64,000 bases of DNA, taken from an uncultured Alistipes sp. (GTDB taxonomy: Bacteria > Bacteroidota > Bacteroidia > Bacteroidales > Rikenellaceae). The notes beneath the pieces were generated by a model that saw only the letters and a program-made list of their open reading frames with translations, was not told where the DNA came from and searched no databases. The translations under genes and the position numbers were made by a program. Below are positions 29,949 through 39,083 of this stretch, piece after piece; position 1 is the first letter of the stretch, and the number at the start of each line of letters is the position of its first letter. The stretch covers positions 2,641,806 through 2,705,805 of the forward strand of contig NZ_OZ007039.1 in assembly GCF_963931675.1 (NCBI RefSeq), written 5' to 3'.

Positions 29949-30233
29949 TCAGAGGCGTATGGCGGGGCCGCAGAGGAGCCATTCGAGGTCGATCTGCGGA
30001 TAGCGGGCGTGGATTCTCCGCACGAGTTCGATGTCGAAGGGGAGCAAGCCGTGGCGGACCTTCATGAAGGTGTTGAAATCGCAGCCGATGTGGCGGATGA
30101 AATCCAGGTGGGAGAGCCCCGACGCGCGCAGGACGAAATTGAGCCGTTCGTAGTCGTAGTAGAAGTTGTGGCTTCGCTGGTTGCAGGGAAAAATCCTTCT
30201 GTCATTCCTTCTGTCATCCTTTCTGTCATCCAT
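29949..30233 (-). CDS. Small HTH-like regulatory protein
   Basis: The 94-residue protein has an Arg/Asp-rich N-terminus followed by an XRE/CI-like helix pattern: Y-E-R-L-N-F-V-L-R-A-S-G-L-S-H-L-D-F-I-R-H-I-G, and I-D-L-E-W-L-L-C-G at the end, as in phage-type repressors. The true start may be a later codon, because the first 15 residues are low-complexity. It is a plausible DNA-binding regulator of unknown target. Confidence 0.55.
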   Translation of the reverse strand: MDDRKDDRRNDRRIFPCNQRSHNFYYDYERLNFVLRASGLSHLDFIRHIGCDFNTFMKVRHGLLPFDIELVRRIHARYPQIDLEWLLCGPAIRL

Positions 30234-30581
30234 GGTCTTGAGGTTTTAGTGCGCCGACAAAAGACGAACGCGGACTACTGTTATTTGCCAATTGGAAAGG
30301 CTCTGGGAGGCCCTGAATCTGACAAACACACATAGCCCGCGCCGTATAGACGAAGGAACAACGTCCATGCCATACGACGCGAGCGCCGCAGGGCAGGATG
30401 TGTTTGACCTGATTCGGAGAATTTCCCAGATTTTCCAATCGGTCAATAAATCCGCTCGTGCGGATCTTCTGCAAAGATAGGAAAAAAACGGATTCGGACA
30501 ATCTTTTCCCCGGAAAATCCCCTCCCGAACACTTTTCATCCCTCCCGAATGCCGTTTTCGACCAAAAAAAGTCTGTTGAAT
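30234..30581. other. Intergenic region of about 350 bp before the epimerase promoter
   Basis: No gene, tRNA or tandem repeat is supported here. Short open frames exist on both strands but lack ribosome sites and recognisable features. Confidence 0.5.
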
Positions 30582-30613
30582 TTTGGGGATTCCCAAAGAT
30601 TCGCCTATCTTTG
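30582..30613 (+). promoter_or_regulatory. Promoter of the epimerase-decarboxylase operon
   Basis: TTTG (30582-30585) and TATCTTTG (30606-30613) are 20 bp apart, a perfect Bacteroidetes promoter 67 bp before the epimerase start. Confidence 0.8.
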
Positions 30614-30680
30614 TGTTCGCAAAATAACAACGTCCGAAATACCACAAAAACAATCAACCAAACTCAAATTCCATTTTGCT

Positions 30681-31091
30681 ATGAAAGTTTCTCATATCGA
30701 GCATCTTGGCGTCGCTGTGAAGAGCCTTGATGAAGCCATTCCCTACTGGGAGAACGTTCTGGGGCTGAAATGCTATGCCATCGAAGAGGTTGCCGACCAG
30801 AAGGTCCGCACGGCGTTCTTCATGCTGGGTCAGACGAAAATCGAGCTGCTGGAACCCACCTCGGAGGATTCGACCATCGCCAAGTACATCGAGAACCGCG
30901 GTGTCGGCATCCATCACATGGCCCTCGCGTGCGAGAACATCGAGGAACAGCTGGCCGACGCCGAGGCCCGGGGCATCCGCCTGATCGACAAGACGCCGCG
31001 CAAGGGCGCCGAGGGGCTGACGATCGCCTTCCTGCACCCGAAATCGACCCAGGGCATCCTGACCGAACTCTGCGAGAACAAGAACAAATAG
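30681..31091 (+). CDS. mce: Methylmalonyl-CoA epimerase
   Basis: The 136-residue glyoxalase-fold protein starts I-E-H-L-G-V-A-V-K (metal His at residue 7). It has E-L-L-E-P (second ligand region), a second half [10 protein letters not shown] (metal His), and L-T-E-L-C-E (final Glu). It converts (R)- and (S)-methylmalonyl-CoA. It is first in an operon with the sodium-pump decarboxylase, so succinyl-CoA made into methylmalonyl-CoA can be epimerised and decarboxylated to propionyl-CoA. Confidence 0.95.
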   Translation: MKVSHIEHLGVAVKSLDEAIPYWENVLGLKCYAIEEVADQKVRTAFFMLGQTKIELLEPTSEDSTIAKYIENRGVGIHHMALACENIEEQLADAEARGIRLIDKTPRKGAEGLTIAFLHPKSTQGILTELCENKNK

Positions 31092-31170
31092 TAAATCACC
31101 AACGATTCCGCTCCGGGCGGAATCGTTCCGTGTGTGCGGAACATCTCCCGGGGCGGACAATATCAACATT

Positions 31171-32736
31171 ATGAGCCAAATTCAAGAAAAGATCAAGCAA
31201 CTGATCGACAACCGCGAAACGGCCCGTATGGGCGGCGGCCAGAAAGCGATCGACAAACAGCACGACAAGGGCAAGTACACGGCCCGCGAGCGTATCCAGA
31301 TGCTTCTCGACGAGGGTTCGTTCGAGGAGTTCGACATGTTCGTGACACACCGCTGCTACGATTTCGGCATGGAGAAGAAGCACTTTTTCGGCGACGGCGT
31401 GGTGACGGGTTACGGTACGATCGGCGGACGCCTGGTCTATGTCTTCGCCCAGGACTTCACCGTTACGGCCGGTTCGCTCTCGCTCTCGATGTCGGACAAG
31501 ATCTGCAAGGTCATGGACATGGCCCTGCGCAACGGTGCCCCCTGCATCGGCATGAACGACTCGGGCGGCGCCCGCATCCAGGAGGGTGTCAACGCGCTGG
31601 CCGGTTATGCGAACATCTTCCAGCGCAACGTGATGTCGTCGGGTGTCATTCCGCAGATCTCGGCCATTTTCGGGCCCTGTGCCGGAGGTGCGGTCTATTC
31701 GCCCGCGCTGACCGACTTCATCATCATGAAGAAGGAGACGTCGAACATGTTCCTCACGGGCCCGAAGGTGGTGAAGACCGTCACGGGCGAGGACGTCACG
31801 CAGGAGCAGCTGGGCGGTGCCACGATGCACACCACCAAGTCGGGAGTTGCCCAGTTCGCCGTCGATACCGAGGAGGAGGGTATCGAACTGATCAAGAAAC
31901 TGATCTCCTACATGCCTCAGAACAACATGGAGGATGCTCCGCTGACGGTCTGCACGGACAAGATCACGCGCCTGGAGGATTCGCTCAACGACATCATCCC
32001 CGACAGCGCGAACAAGCCCTATGACATGGCCGAGGTGATCCGCGCGATCGTCGACGACGGCGAGTACCTGGAGTCGGCGGCCGGTTACGCCAAGAACATC
32101 ATCACGTGCTTTGCGCGCTTCAACGGGCAGTCGGTGGGCATCATCGCCAACCAGCCGAAATTCATGGCCGGTGTGCTCGATATCAATGCCAGCCGCAAGG
32201 CGGCCCGTTTCGTCCGTTTCTGCGACGCGTTCAACATTCCGCTCGTGACGCTCGTCGACGTTCCGGGCTTCCTGCCGGGCACGACCCAGGAGTACGGCGG
32301 CGTGATCACGCACGGCGCGAAGCTGCTGTTCGCCTACTGCGAGGCTACGGTTCCGAAGATCACCGTGACGCTGCGCAAGGCCTACGGAGGCGCCTACATC
32401 GTGATGTCGTCGAAGCACATCCGCGGCGACATCAACTACGCCTGGCCGACGGCCGAGATTGCCGTGATGGGTGCGAGCGGAGCCGTCGAGGTGCTCTACG
32501 GCAAGGAGCTCAAGGAGCTGGCCGACAAACCCGAAGAGAAGGCCGCGTTCATCGCCGAGAAGGAGAAGGAGTACAACGACAAGTTCTCGAATCCCTACAA
32601 TGCGGCGCGCTACGGCTATATCGACGATGTGATCGAACCGCGCAACACACGGTTCCGCATCATCCGTGCCCTGCAGTCGCTGGCCACGAAGCGCCTGCAG
32701 AATCCGCCCAAGAAGCATTCGAACATTCCTCTGTAA
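31171..32736 (+). CDS. mmdA: Methylmalonyl-CoA decarboxylase/propionyl-CoA carboxylase carboxyltransferase subunit
   Basis: Start chosen at ATG 31171 (M-S-Q-I-Q-E-K). The 521 residues carry the two crotonase-fold halves of the carboxyltransferase: [16 protein letters not shown], then [22 protein letters not shown], and in the second half [18 protein letters not shown] and S-G-A-V-E-V-L-Y. It transfers CO2 from methylmalonyl-CoA to the biotin carrier encoded downstream, generating propionyl-CoA. Confidence 0.95.
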   Translation: MSQIQEKIKQLIDNRETARMGGGQKAIDKQHDKGKYTARERIQMLLDEGSFEEFDMFVTHRCYDFGMEKKHFFGDGVVTGYGTIGGRLVYVFAQDFTVTAGSLSLSMSDKICKVMDMALRNGAPCIGMNDSGGARIQEGVNALAGYANIFQRNVMSSGVIPQISAIFGPCAGGAVYSPALTDFIIMKKETSNMFLTGPKVVKTVTGEDVTQEQLGGATMHTTKSGVAQFAVDTEEEGIELIKKLISYMPQNNMEDAPLTVCTDKITRLEDSLNDIIPDSANKPYDMAEVIRAIVDDGEYLESAAGYAKNIITCFARFNGQSVGIIANQPKFMAGVLDINASRKAARFVRFCDAFNIPLVTLVDVPGFLPGTTQEYGGVITHGAKLLFAYCEATVPKITVTLRKAYGGAYIVMSSKHIRGDINYAWPTAEIAVMGASGAVEVLYGKELKELADKPEEKAAFIAEKEKEYNDKFSNPYNAARYGYIDDVIEPRNTRFRIIRALQSLATKRLQNPPKKHSNIPL

Positions 32737-32756
32737 CCTCGTAAAAATCGGAAATC

Positions 32757-33098
32757 ATGATAATACAGGCAGTAAGTTGGGGCTGGTCCGAGATCCTGTG
32801 GGCTTCACTCATCGGCTTCGTGCTGGTATTCGTCGTGCTGGTGGCGCTGATCTTCATCATGAAGGGCCTCGGTGTCTGCTTCCAGCGGATGGCGACCACC
32901 AGCAAGAAGCAGGCGGTTGCTCCGCAGCCGATGATCAGCCAGGAGGAGATCGCGGCGATAGCCACGGCCCTGAAGATCTACAAGAGCGTGCTGCACGACC
33001 GCGAGTCGGAGGTGGTGACGATCCTCAGCATCAAACGGGCCTATTCGCCCTGGAATTCGAAAATTCATGGTTTAACCCAGCTTCCCGAGCGGAAATAG
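32757..33098 (+). CDS. OadG/MmdD-like small membrane subunit of the decarboxylase
   Basis: The 113-residue protein has one N-terminal membrane helix (about 12-35) and a cytoplasmic tail that includes I-S-Q-E-E-I-A-A-I-A-T-A-L-K-I-Y, a motif found in OadG-type subunits of Bacteroidetes. It holds the decarboxylase complex together at the membrane. It is placed between the carboxyltransferase and the biotin carrier, as in known sodium-pump decarboxylases. Confidence 0.85.
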   Translation: MIIQAVSWGWSEILWASLIGFVLVFVVLVALIFIMKGLGVCFQRMATTSKKQAVAPQPMISQEEIAAIATALKIYKSVLHDRESEVVTILSIKRAYSPWNSKIHGLTQLPERK

Positions 33099-33134
33099 CG
33101 TTTTTCGTCGGAATCTGACAATCCAGAAACAACA

Positions 33135-33596
33135 ATGAAAGATTACTCACTGAAAATCAACGGACATAATTACAACGTCCAGATCGACGACGTGAACGAC
33201 AGCTCGACGGTAGCCCATGTGATCGTCAACGGTGTGGACTACGAAGTGGAGATCGAGGGGGGCAAGAAACCCAAGGTCTCCAAACCGCAGGTTGCTCCGG
33301 CTCCGAAGTCGGCCAACAGCGGTATGATCATGCCTTCGACGGCGACTCCTTCGCCGCGGCTGTCGGCGATTCCGCCCTCGTCGGGTTACAGCGTGAAGTG
33401 CCCGCTGCCGGGTACGGTGCTGAGCGTGAAGGTCGCCGTGGGCGACACGATCTCCCAGGGCCAGACGCTTGTGGTGCTCGAAGCCATGAAGATGGAGAAC
33501 AACATCGATGCCGACCGCGGCGGCGTTGTGAAGCAGATTCTCGTGCAGCAGGGCGCCACGGTCATGGAGGGCGATACGTTACTTGTAATCGAATAG
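33135..33596 (+). CDS. Biotin carboxyl carrier subunit
   Basis: The 153-residue protein ends in a biotinyl domain with the E-A-M-K-M-E-N biotinylation motif (Lys about 122). It is preceded by a Pro/Ala/Ser-rich flexible linker (55-85) and an N-terminal beta region. The biotin swings between the carboxyltransferase and the membrane sodium pump. Confidence 0.95.
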   Translation: MKDYSLKINGHNYNVQIDDVNDSSTVAHVIVNGVDYEVEIEGGKKPKVSKPQVAPAPKSANSGMIMPSTATPSPRLSAIPPSSGYSVKCPLPGTVLSVKVAVGDTISQGQTLVVLEAMKMENNIDADRGGVVKQILVQQGATVMEGDTLLVIE

Positions 33597-33600
33597 CCTT

Positions 33601-34812
33601 ATGTGGACTTTGTTGACATCCAGTTCCGATTTCGTATGGGACAGCCTGCAGACCTTTGTCGAATCGACGGGTATATCGGCCCTGGTCGAAAGCATGGGAT
33701 GGGGGCCTCTGGCGATGATCGTTGTGGCCTTCGTGCTGCTCTACCTGGCCATCAAGCACAAGTTTGAGCCGCTGCTGCTGCTCACGATCGCCTTCGGTAT
33801 GCTGCTGACGAACCTTCCGGGCGCCAATATGTTCCATACCGAGCTCTTCGCAGGCGGGCAAGTCCACTGGGATATCTTTGTGGCCAACGCCGGGCTGCTC
33901 GACTACCTCTATTTGGGCGTCAAGCTGGGTATCTATCCCTGTTTGATTTTCCTCGGGGTGGGGGCCATGACCGACTTCGGTCCGCTGATCGCCAATCCGA
34001 AGAGTTTCCTGCTGGGCGCAGCCGCCCAGTTGGGTATCTTCCTGACCTTCATCGGCGCCTATGCGCTGAATTTTTCGCCGGAACAGGCCGCTTCGATCGG
34101 TATCATCGGCGGAGCCGACGGCCCGACGTCGATCTACCTGACGGCCATTCTGGCCCCGGAGCTGCTGGGCCCGATTGCCGTGGCGGCCTACTCCTATATG
34201 GCGCTTGTGCCGGTGATCCAGCCGCCGATCATGCGTCTGCTCACCACGGAGAAGGAGCGTAAGATCAAGATGCGCCAGCTGCGTCCGGTCTCGAAGACCG
34301 AGAAGATCCTCTTCCCGCTGATCATTACGGTGATCATCGCGCTGCTGCTGCCGTCGGCGGCGCCGCTGGTAGGCAGCCTGATGCTGGGCAACCTGATGAA
34401 GGAGTGCGGGGTCGTGGACCGTCTGTCGAAGACCGTTCAGAACGAACTGATGAATATCGTGGTGATCTTCCTGGGCATCACGGTGGGTGCTACGGCCACG
34501 GCCGAAGCGTTCCTCAATCCCCAGACGCTGAAGATCCTGGTGCTGGGTGTGCTTGCATTCAGCTTCGGAACGGCGGGCGGTGTTCTGCTGGCCAAGGTGA
34601 TGAACATCTTCCTGAAGGAGGGCAACAAGATCAATCCGTTGATCGGTTCGGCCGGGGTTTCGGCGGTTCCGATGGCGGCCCGCGTGTCGCAGACCGAGGG
34701 TCAGAAGGCCGATCCTTCGAACTTCCTGCTGATGCACGCCATGGGCCCGAACGTGGCCGGCGTGGTCGGTTCGGCGGTAGCTGCGGGTATTCTGCTCTCG
34801 TTCCTGGCCTAA
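33601..34812 (+). CDS. oadB: Sodium-ion-translocating decarboxylase beta subunit
   Basis: The 403-residue protein has about ten membrane helices and the signature [14 protein letters not shown] (Asp residues that bind Na+ near 165-175). Later it has N-P-Q-T-L and [14 protein letters not shown]. It releases CO2 from carboxybiotin and exports Na+, coupling propionate formation to a sodium gradient. It starts 4 bp after the biotin carrier stop and ends the operon. The Na+-NQR encoded at 59.6 kb also exports Na+. Confidence 0.95.
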   Translation: MWTLLTSSSDFVWDSLQTFVESTGISALVESMGWGPLAMIVVAFVLLYLAIKHKFEPLLLLTIAFGMLLTNLPGANMFHTELFAGGQVHWDIFVANAGLLDYLYLGVKLGIYPCLIFLGVGAMTDFGPLIANPKSFLLGAAAQLGIFLTFIGAYALNFSPEQAASIGIIGGADGPTSIYLTAILAPELLGPIAVAAYSYMALVPVIQPPIMRLLTTEKERKIKMRQLRPVSKTEKILFPLIITVIIALLLPSAAPLVGSLMLGNLMKECGVVDRLSKTVQNELMNIVVIFLGITVGATATAEAFLNPQTLKILVLGVLAFSFGTAGGVLLAKVMNIFLKEGNKINPLIGSAGVSAVPMAARVSQTEGQKADPSNFLLMHAMGPNVAGVVGSAVAAGILLSFLA

Positions 34813-34878
34813 TAGCCGGGGAGGTGGAGGCCCGGCCGGATGAATTCCGGTTTCGGAATCCGCCGTCGATATATGAGA

Positions 34879-34911
34879 GAAAAAAGCCGGAGTTGTTCCG
34901 GCTTTTTTCGT
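34879..34911 (+). terminator. Terminator after the decarboxylase operon
   Basis: GAAAAAAGCCGGA pairs with TCCGGCTTTTTTC around a short loop and ends in a T run; symmetrical, so it can work in both directions. Confidence 0.85.
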
Positions 34912-35220
34912 CCCTTTCTTAAAGGAGCTTTTTGGATCGGCAAAAAGCCCCCGGTTCTTAGCCGGGTACCTTTTGATGGCAAAAGGTACCCAAAACCAGC
35001 CGCAAGTTGCTTTTTGCGGGGCCGCAGTTTGGCGTCGCGGAAACGGGCGCCTGACGCGGGTTTGCGAGCAAACCGGCCCCGTTTCTTATCGCGCCGCCTG
35101 CACTGCGTCCTCTTTCCGCAAAAAGCAAAGTGCGGCGGCAAGGCCCGCCTAAGAGGCGGCTTTTAGGAGCTGCTGGGCCTTTAGCGGTTTCCGAGCCTTG
35201 AATCCGCTCCGACCGACGGT

Positions 35221-35290
35221 CGGGAGCGGTGATTTGCTTCCGAACCTTTCAACATCCCTCCGCCTCTAAAACCGGCTTCTTAAACCGGTC
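35221..35290. repeat. Diverged single copy of the 71-bp repeat
   Basis: It begins CGGGAGCGGT and ends CCCTCCGCCTCTAAAACCGG followed by CTTCTTAAACCGG, the same order and nearly the same length (70 bp) as the tandem copies at 28072-28284. The hairpin part is best conserved. Confidence 0.65.
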
Positions 35291-35480
35291 ATTTCCGCCT
35301 TGAGCGGAAATCCACCCAAAGGTCTCGAAACCGGTATATTTCGAAAAGGGCCTCTGTTTTCGGACCGTTTTCCCCTTCGGTTTCGGCGCCGGGGATCGGA
35401 AATCATCGGGGACCGGGACGGACTTTTGTCCGGGAAACGAACGGGTCGGAAAAATATTTGCGAAATGATTTTCAACCTGT

Positions 35481-35511
35481 TTTGCAGAAACAAAACTTTT
35501 TCGTACCTTTG
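35481..35511 (+). promoter_or_regulatory. Promoter of the rplM-rpsI operon
   Basis: TTTG (35481-35484) and TACCTTTG (35504-35511) are 19 bp apart, 50 bp before the rplM start. Confidence 0.75.
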
Positions 35512-35561
35512 CGCACCCGCAAAGTGCGGGAAACGGATTACAATAAGTTAAATTACACGTA

Positions 35562-36017
35562 ATGGATTCTTTAAGCTACAAGACTATCTCGGCGAACGCT
35601 GCGACCGTCACCAAGGAATGGGTGGTGATCGACGCGACGAACGAGGTACTGGGACGTCTTGCATCGCAGGTCGCGAAGATCCTCCGAGGCAAGAACAAGC
35701 CCTGCTACACGCCTCACGTGGATTGCGGTGACTACGTCATCGTCATCAACGCGGAGAAGGTGAAGCTCACGGGCAACAAAGTGACCGACAAGGTCTACAC
35801 GCGCCACACCGGATACCCCGGCGGCCAGCGTTACGCCACGCCTGCCGACTATCTGGCTAAAAAACCGACGTTCCTCATCGAGAAGGCCGTCAAGGGAATG
35901 CTTCCCAAGACCCGCCTGGGTGAGAAACTGCTCACGAACCTGAAGGTTTATGTCGGCCCGGAGCACCCGCACGCCGCCCAGAACCCGAAGACCATTAAAT
36001 TAAACGAGATTAAGTAA
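35562..36017 (+). CDS. rplM: 50S ribosomal protein L13
   Basis: The 151-residue protein has the L13 signature around W-V-V-I-D-A-T-N-E-V-L-G-R-L-A-S-Q-V, later V-T-D-K-V-Y-T-R-H-T-G-Y-P-G-G and A-V-K-G-M-L-P-K-T-R-L-G. L13 is an early assembly protein of the large subunit. It starts the rplM-rpsI unit, 5 bp before rpsI. Confidence 0.97.
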   Translation: MDSLSYKTISANAATVTKEWVVIDATNEVLGRLASQVAKILRGKNKPCYTPHVDCGDYVIVINAEKVKLTGNKVTDKVYTRHTGYPGGQRYATPADYLAKKPTFLIEKAVKGMLPKTRLGEKLLTNLKVYVGPEHPHAAQNPKTIKLNEIK

Positions 36018-36022
36018 GAGTT

Positions 36023-36409
36023 ATGGAAGTTGTAAACACCGTAGGTCGTCGTAAGGCCGCTGTGGCTCGCGTATTCGTGAAGCCGGGGAATGGTCAGATT
36101 ACAATCAACCACAAGGAACTCGCCGTATATTTCCCGCTCGAAATTCTCCAGTTCCAGGTGAAGCAGCCGCTGCTCGCCACGAACACTGCCGAGAGCTATG
36201 ACATCACCATCAACCTCGAAGGGGGTGGTATCAAGGGACAGGCCGAGGCCGCTCGTCTGGGTATCGCACGTGCGCTGTGCGAGATCGACGCCGAGATGCG
36301 TCCGGTGCTGAAGAAGGCCGGATTCCTGACGCGCGATCCCCGCGAGGTTGAGCGTAAGAAGCCCGGACAGCCCGGAGCACGTCGCAAGTTCCAGTTCAGC
36401 AAGCGTTAA
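36023..36409 (+). CDS. rpsI: 30S ribosomal protein S9
   Basis: The 128-residue protein begins T-V-G-R-R-K-A-A-V-A-R-V and ends with the basic tail K-K-P-G-Q-P-G-A-R-R-K-F-Q-F-S-K-R that reaches the P-site tRNA. G-G-G-I-K-G-Q-A-E-A-A-R-L-G-I-A-R-A-L is the S9 signature. Confidence 0.97.
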   Translation: MEVVNTVGRRKAAVARVFVKPGNGQITINHKELAVYFPLEILQFQVKQPLLATNTAESYDITINLEGGGIKGQAEAARLGIARALCEIDAEMRPVLKKAGFLTRDPREVERKKPGQPGARRKFQFSKR

Positions 36410-36589
36410 TACGCACGACCGGAATTTCGGCAACGCACGGTGTCGGTTTTCAAATCGGGAGGACTACTTATATTATATATGTATTACCCTTCGGTTGCCG
36501 CGCCGCGGAAAACTCCCGGGATCGACAAGGTCGCTACCCGCCGGAGTTGAAGAAAAGAGAATTAGAATCAATTAACGAAGAGAATTAAA

Positions 36590-37501
36590 ATGTCACGTAC
36601 AGATTTTAATACATTACTGGAAGCCCGTGTGCACTTCGGTCACCTGAAGCGCAAATGGAACCCGAAAATGGCTCCGTACATCTTCATGGAGAAGAACGGC
36701 ATCCACATCATCGACCTGCACAAGACGGTGCTGAAGGTCGATGAGGCTGCTGCAGCGCTGAAGCAGATCGCCAAGAGCGGTCGCCGGGTGCTGTTCGTAG
36801 CCACGAAGAAACAGGCCAAGGAGATTGTTGCCGAAAAGGTGGCAGCCGTCGGGATGCCCTACGTCACGGAGCGTTGGGCAGGCGGTATGCTGACCAACTT
36901 CCCCACCATACGTAAAGCCGTCAAGAAAATGTCCACCATCGACAAGATGACCAACGACGGCACGTTCGATAACTTCTCGAAGCGCGAGAAACTCCAGATT
37001 GCCCGTCAGCGTGCGAAACTGGAGAAGAACCTCGGTTCGATTGCCGACCTGACCCGTCTTCCGGCCGCACTGTTCGTCGTCGACGTACAGAAGGAGGCCA
37101 ACGCCGTGAAGGAGGCCAAGCGGCTGAGCATCCCCGTCTTTGCAATGGTAGATACTTGTTGTGATCCGACCGACATTGATTACGTAATTCCTGCAAATGA
37201 CGATGCTGCGAAGTCGATTGCGGTGATCGTGGATGCCATGTGCGCCGCCATCGCCGAGGGAACGGAGGAGCGCAAGCTGGAGAAGGAGAAGGAGGCACAG
37301 GAGGCTGAGGCCGAGGGTGCCAAGAAGGAGGGCAAACCCCGCATCAAGAAGGCCGTGAAGGCTTCGATCGACGCCGAGGAGGCTGCTGTAGCGGAGGTTG
37401 TCGCTGCCGTAGAGACTCCTTACGAGGAGCCGGCCACGGAGGCTGAGGCTGAGGCTGCTGAGGCTCCCGCCGAGGAGGCCGCTGCAGAAAAGGCAGAGTA
37501 A
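36590..37501 (+). CDS. rpsB: 30S ribosomal protein S2 with extended acidic C-terminus
   Basis: Residues 1-225 are canonical S2: L-E-A-R-V-H-F-G-H-L-K-R-K-W-N-P-K-M, V-T-E-R-W-A-G-G-M-L-T-N-F, and P-A-A-L-F-V-V-D, with D-x-x-C-D-P near 185. About 75 further residues are rich in Glu, Ala and Lys, longer than in most bacteria. S2 binds the 30S back side and helps S1 bind. The gene is separated from rpsI by 180 bp and has its own leader. Confidence 0.96.
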   Translation: MSRTDFNTLLEARVHFGHLKRKWNPKMAPYIFMEKNGIHIIDLHKTVLKVDEAAAALKQIAKSGRRVLFVATKKQAKEIVAEKVAAVGMPYVTERWAGGMLTNFPTIRKAVKKMSTIDKMTNDGTFDNFSKREKLQIARQRAKLEKNLGSIADLTRLPAALFVVDVQKEANAVKEAKRLSIPVFAMVDTCCDPTDIDYVIPANDDAAKSIAVIVDAMCAAIAEGTEERKLEKEKEAQEAEAEGAKKEGKPRIKKAVKASIDAEEAAVAEVVAAVETPYEEPATEAEAEAAEAPAEEAAAEKAE

Positions 37502-37675
37502 TTTGCCGCAGGGACCGGATCGGGAGGGGACGTTCTGACCGAGTAGCCGGGGAAGTCCTGACCGAGCAATTGGGGAGGGAAAATTCCGACTGAGTAATTG
37601 GGGAAGTTCCGACCGGGTAATCGGCCCCCGGCCGGGTAATTGAAAAATAGAAACAATCGAAAAAGAATAAAGACT
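37502..37675. repeat. Degenerate tandem repeats between rpsB and tsf
   Basis: About five imperfect units of 23-28 bp with the core GACCGAGTAATTGGGGAAGTTCC fill most of the spacer. No gene. They may form part of the tsf leader RNA. Confidence 0.65.
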
Positions 37676-38506
37676 ATGGAAATCAAAGCTGCTGATGTAA
37701 TGAAGCTCCGCAAGATGACCGGTGCCGGTATGATGGACTGCAAGAAGGCGCTCATCGAGGCTGAAGGCGACTATGCACGGGCTCAGGACATTATCCGCGA
37801 AAAGGGCAAGCTCGTCGTGGCAAAGCGTGCGGACCGCACGGCTTCGGAGGGTGTTGTCGTTACGAAGATCGTGGGTCAGAAGGCCTACATCCTCTGCCTG
37901 GCCTGCGAAACGGACTTCGTGGCACAGAATGCCGAGTACACGGCTTCTGCCGAGGCAATGCTGGAGGTAGCGGTTGCTGCCGACGCAGCCGACCGCGACG
38001 CGCTGCTGGCTGCGAAGAACGCCGAGGGCCACACTGTCGAGGAGATGGTTACCGAGAAGTCGGGCCAGACGGGCGAGAAGATCGAGCTGGCATACTATGC
38101 CCGCATCGAGGCTCCCTACTGCGCTGCCTACGTACACTTCAACAAGAAGCTGGGTACGCTGCTGGGCTTCAACAAGGAGGTTCCGGCCGAGGTTGCCCAC
38201 ACGGTAGCCATGCAGGCTACGGCTATGGCCCCGGTATCGATTTCGGAGGCTGACTGCCCGGCCGAGGTTGTCGAGCACGAGCGCAAGATCGCCGTGGAGG
38301 CCATGAAGCAGGATCCGAAGAACGCCAACAAGCCGGAGGCCATTCTGGAGAAGATCGCCGAGGGCAAGATGCGCAAGTTCTTCGAGGAGAATACGCTGCT
38401 GAACCAGACCGTGGTTGGCGAGAAGGAGACGATCGCCGAGTTCATCCACAAGGCCGACAAGGAGGCTACGGTAATTGCCTACAAGCGTTTCGCACTGGGC
38501 GAGTAA
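37676..38506 (+). CDS. tsf: Elongation factor Ts
   Basis: Start at ATG 37676. The 276 residues begin with the UBA-like domain (V-M-K-L-R-K-M-T-G-A-G-M-M-D-C-K-K-A-L) and continue with the EF-Tu-binding signature A-C-E-T-D-F-V-A and later domains. EF-Ts exchanges GDP for GTP on EF-Tu. rpsB-tsf is a conserved pair. Confidence 0.97.
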   Translation: MEIKAADVMKLRKMTGAGMMDCKKALIEAEGDYARAQDIIREKGKLVVAKRADRTASEGVVVTKIVGQKAYILCLACETDFVAQNAEYTASAEAMLEVAVAADAADRDALLAAKNAEGHTVEEMVTEKSGQTGEKIELAYYARIEAPYCAAYVHFNKKLGTLLGFNKEVPAEVAHTVAMQATAMAPVSISEADCPAEVVEHERKIAVEAMKQDPKNANKPEAILEKIAEGKMRKFFEENTLLNQTVVGEKETIAEFIHKADKEATVIAYKRFALGE

Positions 38507-38526
38507 TCGTACCGACATACCGTCAG

Positions 38527-38572
38527 AAACAGGCCGGGGTAGGGAGAAAACCTGCTCCGGTCTGTTTTTTTG
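38527..38572 (+). terminator. Terminator after tsf
   Basis: AAACAGGCCGG pairs with CCGGTCTGTTT and is followed by TTTTTGTGC. The right arm and tail (AAACCTGCTCCGGTCTGTTT) recur about 76 bp downstream, up to about 38657, as a partial duplicate without a full stem. Confidence 0.75.
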
Positions 38573-38675
38573 TGCAAGGCGGGCGGGGGTGTTGGAGGCT
38601 CCAGTATCAACAGCCGTTTGGTGGCGGGGTAAAACCTGCTCCGGTCTGTTTTTTTGTGCTTGGAGGGGTGGGGCG

Positions 38676-39083
38676 TTAGAGCCCGTACCGTTTCAGCAGC
38701 CACAGAGGGTATTTGCGAAAGGATCCGAGCCGCATCCAGAGCCGGCCTAACAGCAGGTGGAGGGGGCTGCACGCCACGGCGCCGTAGATTCGTCCGCGGG
38801 GGATGGATTCGGTGCCGACGGGGTTGCCGTCGCCCTGGAGGATGATCCGCTCCGCTCCGATGCGGCGGACCCGATGGATGACGAAACTCCCGGCGTCGGT
38901 TTGGCCCAGCACGACGTGCCCGCGCTGCAGGTCGTCCGGCCGGATCGGATGCAGCCGGATGCGGGCTCCGCTCCGGAAGAAGGGGAGCATACTCCGCCCT
39001 TCGATCCGCACGGTGACTTCACGCCCTTCGGCGAGGAGGTCACGGAGGAGTTCGAAACCGGCCTGATGGGAAGTTATCTGCAT
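38676..39083 (-). CDS. S24/S26 family peptidase (signal-peptidase-like)
   Basis: Start at ATG 39083, overlapping the upstream kinase-like gene by 10 bp. The 135 residues carry G-R-S-M-L-P-F (catalytic Ser), G-H-V-V-L-G-Q, V-I-H-R-V (His where bacterial enzymes have Lys; SipW/Sec11-like) and Q-G-D-G-N-P. A C-terminal hydrophobic/basic tail may tether it to the membrane. It ends the ABC transporter/kinase-like/peptidase operon and may process an exported peptide; no precursor was found. Confidence 0.7.
   Translation of the reverse strand: MQITSHQAGFELLRDLLAEGREVTVRIEGRSMLPFFRSGARIRLHPIRPDDLQRGHVVLGQTDAGSFVIHRVRRIGAERIILQGDGNPVGTESIPRGRIYGAVACSPLHLLLGRLWMRLGSFRKYPLWLLKRYGL

Larger units (their letters stand above)
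34813..35480. other. Intergenic mosaic of hairpins and dispersed repeats
   Basis: After a terminator (34879-34911) the region carries CCCCCGGTTCTTAGCCGGG, then the palindrome GGTACCTTTTGATGGCAAAAGGTACC (34966-34991), then GC-rich DNA with inverted parts, then a diverged copy of the 71-bp repeat (35221-35290). Open frames in all directions have no family features. It looks like accumulated non-coding repeat elements. Confidence 0.6.

Noticed and set aside
31096..32718. Long antisense frame over mmdA
   Set aside because: His/Arg/Asp-rich translation without motifs, typical of an antisense shadow of a highly expressed gene.
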